The position numbers were made by a program, and so were the translations under genes. A stretch of DNA of 64,000 bases from Youhaiella tibetensis (GTDB taxonomy: Bacteria > Pseudomonadota > Alphaproteobacteria > Rhizobiales > Devosiaceae): positions 1,985,260 to 2,049,259 of the forward strand of contig NZ_CP041690.1 of the NCBI RefSeq assembly GCF_008000755.1, written 5' to 3'. Under the pieces are notes generated by a model that worked only from the letters and a program-made list of their open reading frames with translations, ran no database searches and had not been told where the DNA came from. Below are positions 51,409 through 60,841 of this stretch, in pieces. Numbering within the stretch: the stretch's first letter is position 1; the number at the start of each line of letters is the position of its first letter.

Positions 51409-52167
51409 TCACCGCGCGCGCAGCGTAAGGGCGGAAAGCCAGAAAAACAGGCGGTACGGCAGCAGCCGTGCCGCCTTCATCATCCAGGCCATTGGCCAGG
51501 GAAACGCGATCTCGAACCGCGCCGAGCGGACGAGACCATCCACGATCCGCCAGGCGGCCTCGTCGGTTTCCATCAGCATTGGCATTCTGTAGCGGTTGCG
51601 GCTGGTGAGCTCAGATTTGACGAAGCCGGGCGAAATCAGCCGCACGAGAATATTGCGGGGCGCCAGCTCGACCCGCATGGTCTGGCAGAGCGTCATCAGC
51701 GCCGACTTGCTCGCGGCATAGGCGCCGCCGCGCGGCAGCCCGACATAGCCGGCAAGCGAACCGATGACGGCGATCTGCCCGCCGCCTTGCCGGCCCATGA
51801 CCTCGATCAGCGGATCGAGGGCGCGGACGAGACCAAGAAAATTGACGTCGAAGGCTGCCGCGAACTTTTCCGGCTCGTAGTAGCCCGGAGGCGTGCCGAC
51901 GGCGGCCACGGCGCCGTAGAGCGCCAGATCGAGGCGTCCGAGATCGGAGGCGATGGCGTTGACGGTAGCCAGAACTGCCCGCGTGTCCGTGACGTCGAGC
52001 GGGTAGGGGCGGATCGACGGGTTGTGCGCAGCGACCTCGTCGAGGCGTTCGGCGCGCCGCCCGGATATCGCGACGGTCCAGCCGCGGTCGGCTAACTCGC
52101 GCGCCACCGCCGCGCCGATGCCGGAACCACCCCCCACGATCCAGGCTACCCCAGGCCCCACATTCAT
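51409..52167 (-). CDS. SDR-family oxidoreductase beside cfa
   Basis: This 252-residue protein starts at the ATG ending at 52167, preceded by GGGAGGACAGCAG; earlier starts lack a ribosome site. Motifs are VGGGSGIG (about 9-16), catalytic Tyr/Lys in YAASKSAL and a C-terminal hydrophobic end (PYRLFFWLSAL) that may bind a membrane. SDR genes often accompany cfa in alphaproteobacteria, pointing to lipid modification. Substrate unknown. Confidence 0.82.
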   Translation of the reverse strand: MNVGPGVAWIVGGGSGIGAAVARELADRGWTVAISGRRAERLDEVAAHNPSIRPYPLDVTDTRAVLATVNAIASDLGRLDLALYGAVAAVGTPPGYYEPEKFAAAFDVNFLGLVRALDPLIEVMGRQGGGQIAVIGSLAGYVGLPRGGAYAASKSALMTLCQTMRVELAPRNILVRLISPGFVKSELTSRNRYRMPMLMETDEAAWRIVDGLVRSARFEIAFPWPMAWMMKAARLLPYRLFFWLSALTLRAR

Positions 52168-52342
52168 CTGCTGTCCTCCCATGCACCGCGCCAGCCTATC
52201 AGTAGCCCGGCTGCCCACGAACGGGGATGGCCCCGACACGCCAAGCAGGACCAGGCGAGTGCGCTTGCCATTATCCCTTTATGAGATCAAGATAATCGCC
52301 TGACTACTCGTCTCTCGCTTGCGGCATTCCAAGGAGGCAAAC

Positions 52343-52954
52343 ATGACGGCTAGCGACACTGCCAACTCCTATGAAACGTTCACGCGCCATGTGCGCCGCC
52401 GTTGGGGCTGGTTTCTTGCATTGGGAATTGTCTATCTCGTGGGCGGTATCGCCGCGATCTTCCTGCCGGTGATGGCCTCGATAGCCTTCACCATCGTCAT
52501 CGCCTCTTTCCTCATCGTGGGCGGCATCATCCAGATCGTGCAGTCTTTCCAGATGAGCGGCTGGCAGGGGACGGTGTGGCACCTGCTGCTGGGCATCATC
52601 ACCGTGGTCGGGGGCGGCTACGCGCTCTGGAACCCGATTGCCGGGGCCCTGGCGATCACGCTCGTCATCGCCATCACCTTCATGGCCCAGGGGATCGTCG
52701 AGATCATCATGGGCGCCCGGCTGCGTCCGGTCGATGGCTGGGGCTGGATGATCGCTTCGGGCGTGCTGGCGCTGCTCGCCGGCATCGCGCTCACCTGGAC
52801 CTTCCCCGCCTCGGGGCTCGTTACGGTCGGCACCATCGCCGGAATCGCCATGATCTTCACGGGCTGGAGCTACATCTACATCGCCATGTCGGCGCGCAAG
52901 CTCTGGAAGGACCTCAAGGAAGATCTGGGCATGGGCGGCGCCGCCAAGGCCTGA
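52343..52954 (+). CDS. HdeD-family acid-resistance membrane protein
   Basis: The start has a perfect AAGGAGG seven bases upstream. This 203-residue protein has six membrane helices grouped as HdeD repeats (VYLVGGIAAIFLPVMASIAF; VGGGYALWNPIAGALAI). HdeD proteins are linked to acid or general stress in enterobacteria, but the biochemical role is not established. It faces ilvD across two hairpins. Confidence 0.85.
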   Translation: MTASDTANSYETFTRHVRRRWGWFLALGIVYLVGGIAAIFLPVMASIAFTIVIASFLIVGGIIQIVQSFQMSGWQGTVWHLLLGIITVVGGGYALWNPIAGALAITLVIAITFMAQGIVEIIMGARLRPVDGWGWMIASGVLALLAGIALTWTFPASGLVTVGTIAGIAMIFTGWSYIYIAMSARKLWKDLKEDLGMGGAAKA

Positions 52955-52961
52955 AAATGAA

Positions 52962-53025
52962 GAGGGCGCCTCGCGGCGCCCTCGATAGGAATTCGATTTG
53001 CAAGGGGCCGGTTCGCCGGCCCTTT
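52962..53025. terminator. Back-to-back terminators between hdeD-like gene and ilvD
   Basis: The stem GAGGGCGCC-TCGC-GGCGCCCTC (52962-52983) is followed on the minus strand by TTCATTTT, so it can end ilvD. The stem GGGCCGG-TTCG-CCGGCCC with flanking AAG/CTT (53002-53025) is followed on the + strand by TTTCGCTT and can end the hdeD-like gene. Confidence 0.75.
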
Positions 53026-53028
53026 CGC

Positions 53029-54867
53029 TTACTTGGCGTCGAGGTCGCGCACGGCGCCGCGGGCAGCGCTGGTGGCGAAGGCCGCGTAGGCCTTGAGCGC
53101 GGTCGAGACATTGCGCTTGCGCGGATGCGCCGGCTTCCAGCCGAGCTGATCCTGGTCGTGACGGCGCTGCGTCAGCTCGTCGTCCGAGATCTTGAGGTGG
53201 ATGGTGCGGTTCGGGATATCGATCTCGACGATGTCGCCCTCGCGCACGAGGCCGATGGTGCCACCCTCTGCCGCTTCGGGCGAGACGTGGCCGATCGAGA
53301 GGCCCGAGGTGCCGCCCGAGAACCGGCCGTCGGTGAGCAGGGCGCAGGATTTCCCGAGCCCCTTCGACTTGAGGTAGCTCGTCGGATAGAGCATTTCCTG
53401 CATGCCCGGGCCGCCGCGCGGACCTTCGTAGCGGATCACCACCACGTCGCCTGCCTTGACCTCGTTGCCAAGAATGCCCTTGACCGCCGCGTCCTGGCTT
53501 TCGAAGACCTTGGCCGGGCCGGTGAACTTCAAGATGCTCTCATCCACGCCCGCCGTCTTCACGATGCAGCCGTCGATGGCGATGTTGCCCTTGAGCACGG
53601 CCAGGCCACCGTCCTTGGAGAACGGATGCTCGGCACTGCGGATCACGCCGTTCTTGCGGTCGAGATCGAGTTCTTTCCAGCGCTGGCTCTGCGAGAAAGC
53701 CTCGGTGGTGCGCACGCCGCCGGGCGCGGCCATGTAGAACTGGCGGACGCTGTCGCTGTTGGTGCGCGAAATGTCCCAGCGGTCGAGCGCATCGCCCATG
53801 GTGGCTGTGTGGACGGTCGGCAGGTCGCGGTTGAGGAGTTCGGCGCGGTCGAGCTGGCCCAGGATCGACATGATGCCGCCGGCGCGGTGCACGTCTTCCA
53901 TGTGCACGTCGTTCTTGGCCGGAGCCACCTTGCACAGGACCGGCACGCGGCGCGACAGGGCGTCGATGTCGTCCATGGTGAAATCGACCTCGCCCTCGTG
54001 GGCGGCGGCCAGGATATGGAGCACGGTGTTGGTCGAGCCGCCCATGGCGATATCGAGCGCCATGGCGTTCTCGAAGGCGCCCTTGGAGGCAATATTGCGC
54101 GGCAGCACGCTCTCGTCTTCCTGCTCGTAGTAGCGGCGCGCGAGATCGACGATGAGATGGCCGGCCTCCTGGAAGAGGCGCTTGCGGTCGGCATGGGTGG
54201 CCAGGGTCGAGCCGTTGCCGGGCAGCGAAAGACCCAGTGCCTCGGTGAGGCAGTTCATCGAGTTGGCGGTGAACATGCCCGAGCAGGAGCCACAGGTGGG
54301 GCAGGCGGATTCTTCGATGGCCTTGAGGTCGGCATCGCTGACCTTGTCGTCGGCAGCGGCAACCATGGCGTCCACGAGATCGAGCGCCTGGAGCTGGCCG
54401 GAAAGCACGACCTTGCCGGCTTCCATCGGACCACCGGAGACGAAGATAACCGGGATGTTGATGCGCAGCGCCGCCATCAGCATGCCGGGGGTGATCTTGT
54501 CGCAGTTGGAGATGCACACCATGGCGTCGGCGCAGTGCGCGTTGACCATGTACTCCACCGAGTCGGCGATCAGTTCGCGGCTCGGGAGCGAATAGAGCAT
54601 GCCGTCATGGCCCATCGCGATGCCGTCATCGACCGCGATGGTGTTGAATTCCTTGGCAACGCCACCGGCCGCCTCGATCTCGCGGGCGACGAGCTGGCCG
54701 AGATCCTTGAGGTGCACGTGGCCCGGCACGAACTGGGTGAACGAGTTCACTACGGCGATAATGGGCTTTCCGAAATCGCTGTCCTTCATGCCGGTCGCGC
54801 GCCAGAGGCCGCGGGCACCGGCCATGTTGCGGCCGTGGGTGGTTGTACGTGAGCGATAAGCGGGCAT
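53029..54867 (-). CDS. ilvD: Dihydroxy-acid dehydratase
   Basis: This 612-residue iron-sulfur enzyme makes the 2-keto acids for valine, leucine and isoleucine. The ATG ending at 54867 gives the normal N-terminus ([20 protein letters not shown]). Cys122 in [10 protein letters not shown] and [11 protein letters not shown] at 189-199 are cluster ligand positions. Other motifs are [15 protein letters not shown] and the late [20 protein letters not shown]. It is a single gene here, away from other ilv genes. Confidence 0.96.
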   Translation of the reverse strand: MPAYRSRTTTHGRNMAGARGLWRATGMKDSDFGKPIIAVVNSFTQFVPGHVHLKDLGQLVAREIEAAGGVAKEFNTIAVDDGIAMGHDGMLYSLPSRELIADSVEYMVNAHCADAMVCISNCDKITPGMLMAALRINIPVIFVSGGPMEAGKVVLSGQLQALDLVDAMVAAADDKVSDADLKAIEESACPTCGSCSGMFTANSMNCLTEALGLSLPGNGSTLATHADRKRLFQEAGHLIVDLARRYYEQEDESVLPRNIASKGAFENAMALDIAMGGSTNTVLHILAAAHEGEVDFTMDDIDALSRRVPVLCKVAPAKNDVHMEDVHRAGGIMSILGQLDRAELLNRDLPTVHTATMGDALDRWDISRTNSDSVRQFYMAAPGGVRTTEAFSQSQRWKELDLDRKNGVIRSAEHPFSKDGGLAVLKGNIAIDGCIVKTAGVDESILKFTGPAKVFESQDAAVKGILGNEVKAGDVVVIRYEGPRGGPGMQEMLYPTSYLKSKGLGKSCALLTDGRFSGGTSGLSIGHVSPEAAEGGTIGLVREGDIVEIDIPNRTIHLKISDDELTQRRHDQDQLGWKPAHPRKRNVSTALKAYAAFATSAARGAVRDLDAK

Positions 54868-55197
54868 TGAAATCACCGATAATGTACGGGGCAGCTGCGC
54901 CCCGAATGGGGACCGCCTTTGATAAAGCATTTCGCGCCCCGTGCAAACCGATGCACGATATTGTTCCGGCGGCGAGGCGGCCACAGGCGAGCGGGCAGGG
55001 CTACTATTCCCCCCGTGAGGAGGAGAGCTTTTGCGCTCGGCGTTTCTAGCTCACCCCCACCCTCAATCCCTCTCCACAAGGGAGAGGGAAGCCAGGTTGG
55101 AGCGTGGTGGCGTTAATTGCTGCAATTTTAAGCAAAATTGAACCATGTCCGGCGCTGCGGCTTCGGGGTGGCAGCGGTGTGGGGTAGATTGGCGGGT
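54868..55197. other. Intergenic region with a repeat-like hairpin
   Basis: No gene is supported here. It should contain the ilvD promoter. At 55066-55086 the palindrome CCCTCTCC-ACAAG-GGAGAGGG follows the C-rich CTCACCCCCACCCTCAATC. It looks like a dispersed intergenic repeat or a transcriptional stop rather than a gene. Confidence 0.45.
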
Positions 55198-55446
55198 ATG
55201 GCTAGCGTGCTTTATCTCGTGCTCAAATCCCGCGAAAAATGGTGGGTCGATATGGAGGGCAAGTCGCTCGGTCCGTTCGAGACCTCCGACACCGCCACCT
55301 TCGCCGCCATAGACGCCGCCCGCTTGCGGGGCGACGTCAACATGTCCGAACGCCAGGTCTATCTCGAGCAGCCCGGCCGGAAGTTCACCATGATCTGGTC
55401 GAGCGCCCACCCCTACGATACGCAGGAGCAGGCCAGGCGCGCCTGA
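55198..55446 (+). CDS. Small hypothetical protein (82 aa)
   Basis: The ATG at 55198 gives MASVLYLVLKSREKWWVD, a beta strand start, then SLGPFETSDTATFAAIDAARL and a strand-rich end. The size and alternation resemble DUF2188-like single-domain proteins, but this is not certain. It converges with the aminopeptidase. Function unknown. Confidence 0.65.
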   Translation: MASVLYLVLKSREKWWVDMEGKSLGPFETSDTATFAAIDAARLRGDVNMSERQVYLEQPGRKFTMIWSSAHPYDTQEQARRA

Positions 55447-55451
55447 TCAGA

Positions 55452-56708
55452 TCAGGCCCACTCGCCCTTGCGGAAAACCGGCACGCGCGTGCCGTCCGGC
55501 TTGATGCCGTCGATGTCGATCTTGTCCGAACCGATCATCCAGTCGATATGGATGAGGCTCCTGTTGCCGCCGCGCGCCGCGATCTCCTCCTGCGTGAGTT
55601 TGGTGCCGTTGACGAAGCACTTGGCGTAGCACTGGCCCAGCGCGATGTGGCAGGCCGCGTTCTCGTCGAAGAGCGTATTGAAGAACAACAAGCCACTCTT
55701 GGAAATGGGCGAAGAGTGCGGAACCAGCGCCACTTCGCCCAGGCGCCGGGCGCCCTCGTCGGTATCGAGCACCTTGTTGAGCACGGCCTCGCCCTTGCTG
55801 GCATGCGCCTCGACGATCCGCCCGCCCTCGAAGCGGACCTGGATATCGTCGATCAGCGTGCCGTTGTGCGAAAGCGGCTTGGTGCTCACCACCGTGCCCT
55901 CGACGCGCAGCGCATGGGGGGTGGTGAAGACTTCCTCGGTGGGAATATTGGCGTTGCAGACGATGCCGTTCTTGGCCGTCGCCGCGCCGCCCGCCCATTC
56001 GTGCTCGTCGGCAAGGCCGATGGTGAGATCGGTACCCGGCCCCGAATAGTGCAGCGAGGCGAAGCGGTGCGCGTTCAGCCACTCGGTGCGCTTGCGCAGG
56101 TTGGCATTGTGCTCGTGCCAGGCGCCGATCGGGTCCTCTACGTCCACGCGCGACGCCGCAAAGATCGCGTCGGCAAGCTTCTTGACCGCCAGCTCGTCCC
56201 GATCGTTGGGGAAGACGAGCTTGGCCCAGGCCAGGTTCGGGTAGGCGACGATGTTCCAGTTGATGTCGAAGCTGACGATCTTCTCGAGCGCGGGCTTGTA
56301 GGCATTGGACTGGGCGCGGTTGGCTCGGGCAACCTTGTCCGGATCCTGACCGGCAAGCATCATCGGATTGTCCCCGGCAATGGCGAGCCGCGCGGCGTTT
56401 TCAGCATAGGCCTTGGCCATGCCCTCGTAGAGCCACCCGGCGGCGCGATCGAAGCTCTTGTCGTTGGCGTTTTCATAGCGCGCCAGGGTCACCGCTTCAT
56501 CCGATAGGATCGGCGTCACCAGGCCCGCGCCGGCCTTGTAGGCGTGCGCAGCGATGCGGCGAACCAGCGGCAGCGCCGAGGATGGTGCGGTCATCACCAG
56601 ATCCTGGCCAGGCTGGAGCTGCAGTCCGACCTTGATGGCGACTTCGGCAAGCCTGTCGAGCTTGACCGGATCGATGGCAGACGAAAAGTTCTCTGATTGT
56701 GCAGACAT
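55452..56708 (-). CDS. Aminopeptidase, M29 family (AmpS/PepS)
   Basis: The ATG ending at 56708 gives a 418-residue protein. Family features are an N-terminal ALPLVRRIAAHAYKAGAGL, the conserved GPGTDLTIGL, NIPTEEVFTTPHALRVEGTV with metal-binding Glu and His, and the later HIALGQCYAKC and HIDWMIGS near the C-terminus. M29 enzymes are metallo-exopeptidases, usually cytosolic and dimeric. Context gives no further clue. Confidence 0.88.
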   Translation of the reverse strand: MSAQSENFSSAIDPVKLDRLAEVAIKVGLQLQPGQDLVMTAPSSALPLVRRIAAHAYKAGAGLVTPILSDEAVTLARYENANDKSFDRAAGWLYEGMAKAYAENAARLAIAGDNPMMLAGQDPDKVARANRAQSNAYKPALEKIVSFDINWNIVAYPNLAWAKLVFPNDRDELAVKKLADAIFAASRVDVEDPIGAWHEHNANLRKRTEWLNAHRFASLHYSGPGTDLTIGLADEHEWAGGAATAKNGIVCNANIPTEEVFTTPHALRVEGTVVSTKPLSHNGTLIDDIQVRFEGGRIVEAHASKGEAVLNKVLDTDEGARRLGEVALVPHSSPISKSGLLFFNTLFDENAACHIALGQCYAKCFVNGTKLTQEEIAARGGNRSLIHIDWMIGSDKIDIDGIKPDGTRVPVFRKGEWA

Positions 56709-56818
56709 GGCCGTTCCGAAACTGGAGACTGAAATGACTTGGGCAGGCAACGCCCGCCCAGGTCATTGAATCTGCTTCGCAACGAAAATGCGAGCCAAAT
56801 CTGCCGGCGCGTCTCCCC

Positions 56819-57988
56819 CTAGGCCGCCTGACTGGCACGCGACTGCGCCAGGACGGTGGAGTAGAGCGTTTCGAAACGTGCGGCCGCCAGGTCCCAGTCG
56901 TATCGGGAATCGGCCAGGTCATAGGCCGCCTTGCCCATGCGCGCGCGCTCGAACGGGCTCATGGTGAAGAGCCTGGTCAATCCTGCCGTGAGCGACTCTT
57001 CGGTCGGATCCACCCGGATGGCCGCCGAACAGGCATAGGCCTCCGGAATGTTGCACTGGGGCGTGAGCAGGCACGGCAACTGGAAGGCGAAGGCCTCCAG
57101 TGCCGTCATCGGAAGCGTCTCGGCGACCGAAGGCAGGATGAAGGCATCGGCGGAACGATATGCCGCAGCTCGCTCGGGACCGAAGGCCGGCCCGACGAAA
57201 TGCACGCTGTCGGCGAGCCCATAGTCCTCGACCATGGTTTGCAGCTCCGCCAGGTGATTGCCGTCGCCCGGTCCGGCCACGAGCAGATGCCAGTCCTTGC
57301 CGCTTTCGCCCCGGATGGCGACATTCCAGGCCCGCAGCAGATTGAGCAGCCCCTTGCTGGGCGTGATCCGTCCGAGGAAGAGCAGCACGCGAGCGTCAGG
57401 CCCGAGGCCGTCGAGCCAGGGCGCTGCCGGCCCTGCCATCTGCGCCGGCTCCACCCCGTTGGGGATGACGTCGGTCTGCGTATCGTAGCCCGCTTCGCGC
57501 AGGGCCACCCGTTCCGTCCGGCTTTCGGCGTGGACGGCGGCGGCATTGCGGATATGGGCATCCTCAAACAGCATGCGCGCCACACGCTTGCGCAACGGCG
57601 CATCGGCAAGGGCCCAGCCGTTGAGCATCCCGTGTGGACTGACGATGTAGGGGCGTTCGGTCGTCTGATGCCAGCGTTGCGCCGCGACGGAAAGGTAGTT
57701 CCACATGCCGTGCACGTGCACGCAGTCGAGCCGCCTTTCGAGCATCATGGAGACCATGTCCGGCGCGAACCGGAAACTTCGCGGCCCCAGAGTGGGGGCC
57801 ACATGGACCGGGATAGGCCCCAGATCCAGACTTCGATCAGCCTCGTGTTCGAGACTGAAGATTTCGGCCGATACATTGCCCCTCTTTGACAATGCTACGG
57901 CCAAGGAACGTACGACTTCTATCACGCCATGGGACTGAATGGTCGATCCCACCAGCATTCCCACCCTAAGCGGTCTAGCAGCACGCAT
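56819..57988 (-). CDS. Glycosyltransferase family 4
   Basis: The ATG ending at 57988 is preceded by GAGGGAG; 389 residues. The N-terminal domain contains LRVGMLVGSTIQSHGVIEVVRSL and the C-terminal domain FLGRITPSKGLLNLLRAW, then the ALPSVAETLPMTALEAFAF-like nucleotide-sugar site. It is a solitary GT4 about 23 kb from the EPS locus and next to regulator genes. Possibly a second exopolysaccharide enzyme. Confidence 0.85.
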   Translation of the reverse strand: MRAARPLRVGMLVGSTIQSHGVIEVVRSLAVALSKRGNVSAEIFSLEHEADRSLDLGPIPVHVAPTLGPRSFRFAPDMVSMMLERRLDCVHVHGMWNYLSVAAQRWHQTTERPYIVSPHGMLNGWALADAPLRKRVARMLFEDAHIRNAAAVHAESRTERVALREAGYDTQTDVIPNGVEPAQMAGPAAPWLDGLGPDARVLLFLGRITPSKGLLNLLRAWNVAIRGESGKDWHLLVAGPGDGNHLAELQTMVEDYGLADSVHFVGPAFGPERAAAYRSADAFILPSVAETLPMTALEAFAFQLPCLLTPQCNIPEAYACSAAIRVDPTEESLTAGLTRLFTMSPFERARMGKAAYDLADSRYDWDLAAARFETLYSTVLAQSRASQAA

Positions 57989-58218
57989 CTGCAACTCCCT
58001 CAACTACCCGCGTTTGTTGAGAACTCTGACCGTCAACGGCTGCGCCGTCCGGCCGACGCTTGGTATTCCTCCTTGGACTTTCCATCCCGACGCCCCCGCG
58101 CCGGTCTGGCATACTAGGCGGCTCCCGAAAGCCGTCAATTCCGTGACAAGATCTAGGCATCTTGCCGCGATGAGTTAGGCCTTTCGGATGATCCGATACC
58201 CTTATCGGATGAGCCGGC

Positions 58219-58251
58219 AGAAAGATCGCCCCCTCCCGGAGGAGGGAGCGA
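58219..58251 (-). terminator. Terminator for the LuxR regulator gene
   Basis: On the minus strand the stem TCGC-T-CCCTCC, loop TCCG, GGAGGG-G-GCGA is followed by TCTTTCT. It lies 30 bases downstream of the regulator stop. Confidence 0.65.
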
Positions 58252-58280
58252 CCCCTAACGACCAGGCCTGGAGGTCATGG

Positions 58281-59075
58281 TCAGATGTCCGGCCCCGACT
58301 GGTCGGGGAACATGTCGCGGATCTTGAATGCGACTTCGGTCCGGTTGGTGGCGTTGAGCTTCTTCATGATGTTGCGGATGTGGACCTTGACGGTGCTCTC
58401 GCGCAACTGCAGCTCGTGAGCGATGATCTTGTTGGCGCGCCCCCGGCGCAAAGCCTCGACCACGGCCATCTGCCGGGCGGTGAAGAGACCCGCCATCGGC
58501 CGCGTAGCCGCCCCGTTCGAGTCGATGACGTTACGCATCGCCATGACGCTGCTGGCCGGCACGAACACGCCACCTGCCAGTGTCATCGCTATGGCTTCGG
58601 ACGCCACGCGCAGCCCCACGGTGGTGGGAATGAAACCCTTGGCGCCGCACTCGAGCGCCTTGAGGATTTGCGTGAGGTCGTCGGTGTCGGCAACCACGAC
58701 GATCGGGGCGGGCGCAAACTCCTGCACGGCCTTGGCGATGTCGTTGGCAACTCCCAGATCGGTCAACTTGCGCGAGCCGATCACCAGAAGGATGACCGAA
58801 ACGTTGGGATGGCCGAGCCGCGCGTCGCGCCATTCCTGCAAGGACCCAAAACTCGCAAACTTCGTGCCCGGGCTCTGGGCCATCAGGCCGTAAACAAAAC
58901 ACTCACGTTCAAGCTTTCGCCGATCGATAACTACTGCTTCCGGAATATTGTCGAGCCGATCCGCTGCGTCCGCAGCCGTTGTATTGGCTTCGGAATTATT
59001 CATTCGGAAAACGTTGCCGGTCGGCGGTTTTACCGGTGGCGCAGAAGTTTCGGAGATTGTGCTTCCTGCAAGCAT
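58281..59075 (-). CDS. LuxR-type regulator with receiver lacking phospho-acceptor
   Basis: The ATG ending at 59075 has GGGAG nine bases upstream; a later ATG at 59003 does not. The 264 residues comprise a variable N-terminus, a receiver-like domain (about 45-165) and a LuxR HTH (about 198-256; FTARQMAVVEALRRGRANKII). At the phospho-acceptor position the sequence is VILLVIGS (about 94-101), with no Asp, so phosphorelay is unlikely. The genes it controls are unknown; nearby GT4 and a Crp-like gene suggest envelope polysaccharide or stress control. Confidence 0.82.
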   Translation of the reverse strand: MLAGSTISETSAPPVKPPTGNVFRMNNSEANTTAADAADRLDNIPEAVVIDRRKLERECFVYGLMAQSPGTKFASFGSLQEWRDARLGHPNVSVILLVIGSRKLTDLGVANDIAKAVQEFAPAPIVVVADTDDLTQILKALECGAKGFIPTTVGLRVASEAIAMTLAGGVFVPASSVMAMRNVIDSNGAATRPMAGLFTARQMAVVEALRRGRANKIIAHELQLRESTVKVHIRNIMKKLNATNRTEVAFKIRDMFPDQSGPDI

Positions 59076-59270
59076 AGAATTTAACTCCCTAAATGTGCCC
59101 GTAACTTCTCCGCAAGATACGGGCGCCTCCAGACCATTCTGGATTTAGTCGGTTTGAAACGCCTAAGCGCTGGGAGTTATGTCGAGATGTGCGAGTACAG
59201 CCGCCATCCGCTTCGTATGTATTAAGTCGATTTCGTTAGTCGAACCCCAGCACTACGGCTTCATTAGGTT

Positions 59271-59304
59271 CCCCAACTTGGGGTGGGTAATTAACAATTG
59301 TTAA
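59271..59304. promoter_or_regulatory. Two palindromic operator-like sites upstream of the LuxR regulator
   Basis: CCCCAA-C-TTGGGG (59271-59283) is a perfect 6+1+6 palindrome, and TTAACAATTGTTAA (59291-59304) is a perfect 14-base palindrome. They lie about 200 bases upstream of the LuxR gene start. The second is close to, but not, a CtrA box (TTAA-N6 instead of N7). They may bind dimeric regulators such as the Crp-like neighbour. Confidence 0.5.
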
Positions 59305-59390
59305 TACCAGTTACTAAAAAATGAAGGAGATGTAGTTTCGCAATTTCGTGAAGTAGCAAAGGCATACGTCGTTATGCGGGGGTACTCCCC

Positions 59391-60200
59391 CTAAAGGTGA
59401 GCCTTGCGGGGGATACCCTCGAGGAGGGCGTTGGCGGCAACGTCTTGAGCCGCTTGCGGTTCCTGCCACCAGTCGGCGTGCCTGAGTTGGAGATAGTCGG
59501 CGCTGAACTCGGCCAACTGGGCCAGGCGGAACCTGTTGGAGATGACGATCGTGCCCTTGCGCACGACCACAAGGCCAAGCAGCCGCAGGTCGCGCAGGGT
59601 GCGATTAAAGTGGATAGCGGTCATGCCGAGGGCGTCGGCGAGGTCGATCTGCGTCAACGGGCAGGGGAATTCGACCTCGATGTCGGCTGAGTCGGGGTGA
59701 ACCCGCTCGGCAAGTTCGAGCAGGAGGTGTGCGGTGCGAGCCGTGGCGTCGCGCTTGCCCAGGCTCACCAGCCGCTCGACATGGATAGCGTCGAACCGCG
59801 CGCTCGCCGCTGTCAGCCGGTCGGCCAGTACCGGCCAGCGCTTGATGAGGGGCAGGAGCCCGGCAAACGGAACCTCCAGGACAGTCGAATAATCGACCGC
59901 ACGCACGGAGGCGCGGCTGTGTCCGCCGACCGTGGTGGGCTCGACCAGGTCGCCGGCAACGTAGATGTCGATGATCTGACGGGTGCCGTCCCGCAACTGG
60001 GTATCGCTATAGGCCCAGCCGGACTTGAGGAGGCGGACGCAGAACGAGCGTTCCCCTTCGTGCAGGATCGGAGTGTCAGGAGAGTAGACCCGTACCCGAA
60101 CCTCGAGCGTTTCCGCCGCCAACGCGGACGCCTCGGCGCCTTTGCCGGGGAGTTCGTCGAACCGAAAGAAATGCAGCAGTTCCGGGGCCAGCGAATTCAT
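59391..60200 (-). CDS. Crp/Fnr-family transcription regulator
   Basis: This 269-residue protein starts at the ATG ending at 60200. The N-terminal cNMP-binding-type beta roll spans about 15-130 (FCVRLLKSGWAYSDTQLRDGTRQII) and the C-terminal HTH lies near 180-225 (LTQIDLADALGMTAIHFNRTLRDL). No Cys cluster of the FNR type is present at the N-terminus, so it does not sense oxygen in that way. It lies upstream of the LuxR gene in the same direction with a gap of 315 bases. Confidence 0.88.
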   Translation of the reverse strand: MNSLAPELLHFFRFDELPGKGAEASALAAETLEVRVRVYSPDTPILHEGERSFCVRLLKSGWAYSDTQLRDGTRQIIDIYVAGDLVEPTTVGGHSRASVRAVDYSTVLEVPFAGLLPLIKRWPVLADRLTAASARFDAIHVERLVSLGKRDATARTAHLLLELAERVHPDSADIEVEFPCPLTQIDLADALGMTAIHFNRTLRDLRLLGLVVVRKGTIVISNRFRLAQLAEFSADYLQLRHADWWQEPQAAQDVAANALLEGIPRKAHL

Positions 60201-60841
60201 AAGCACCACTTGCTCGACGGAAGCCGCGGCCCGGACGCCTAAGGTCCATTTCTCGCTTCGGACGATGGTGCTTACAAATGGAGGTGGTCACCGCGCCGCC
60301 CAGTCGGACGTGCGATAAATCCCAGTCGTATCAATCCTCCAGTCCGCAGCCCCAGCTTCAGCGAACCGACCCAGTTACCGGCAACGCGCTCCCGTGCAGT
60401 TAACGACCGAACCCCCATGTGACGAATATTGTAGGGGTGCGATCGGTTTCGCGCAAGCAAGCTTATCCAGAACCGGGAACATGGATAATACGCGCTCGCG
60501 CATGCGGAAAATTGTCACACAAACAGAAGTTATTTCTCGCTAGGTAAATCGATCCCGCTCACGATTTGGTGATGCATGATCTTGCTGCAAGTCAGTCCCC
60601 GATATTGAGCGGATGTTGTTGTGTCGTGTCTGGCGCCCGCTGCTCCAACACTGCCCTTTGACGTCCGCCACGGGCGATTGCTCACGGACATAGGGACTGT
60701 GCAACGGCAATATTGGGCGCTTGCCGCCTCGCGCGTGCGCGCGGCGATCACGCGAAGGGCGTAGGCCCCTCAGCCCTAAGATCGCCTCCATGTGATGGCC
60801 CTGTCTTCTGTACGCTGGGCAACGTAGAGCAGGGGTGGGTT
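60201..60841. other. Long intergenic region
   Basis: The 640 bases hold no supported gene; short frames lack ribosome sites. This is the divergent promoter region of the Crp-like gene and the epimerase gene. Small inverted blocks such as GGCGTAGGCCCCTCAGCCC near 60755 exist, but I cannot assign a function. Confidence 0.45.

Noticed and set aside
52402-54852. An 816-codon frame opposite ilvD
   Set aside because: It mirrors ilvD on the other strand and covers the hdeD-like gene out of frame; no start signal or protein family.
59291-59304. TTAACAATTGTTAA as a CtrA box
   Set aside because: CtrA needs TTAA-N7-TTAA; here the spacing is six.
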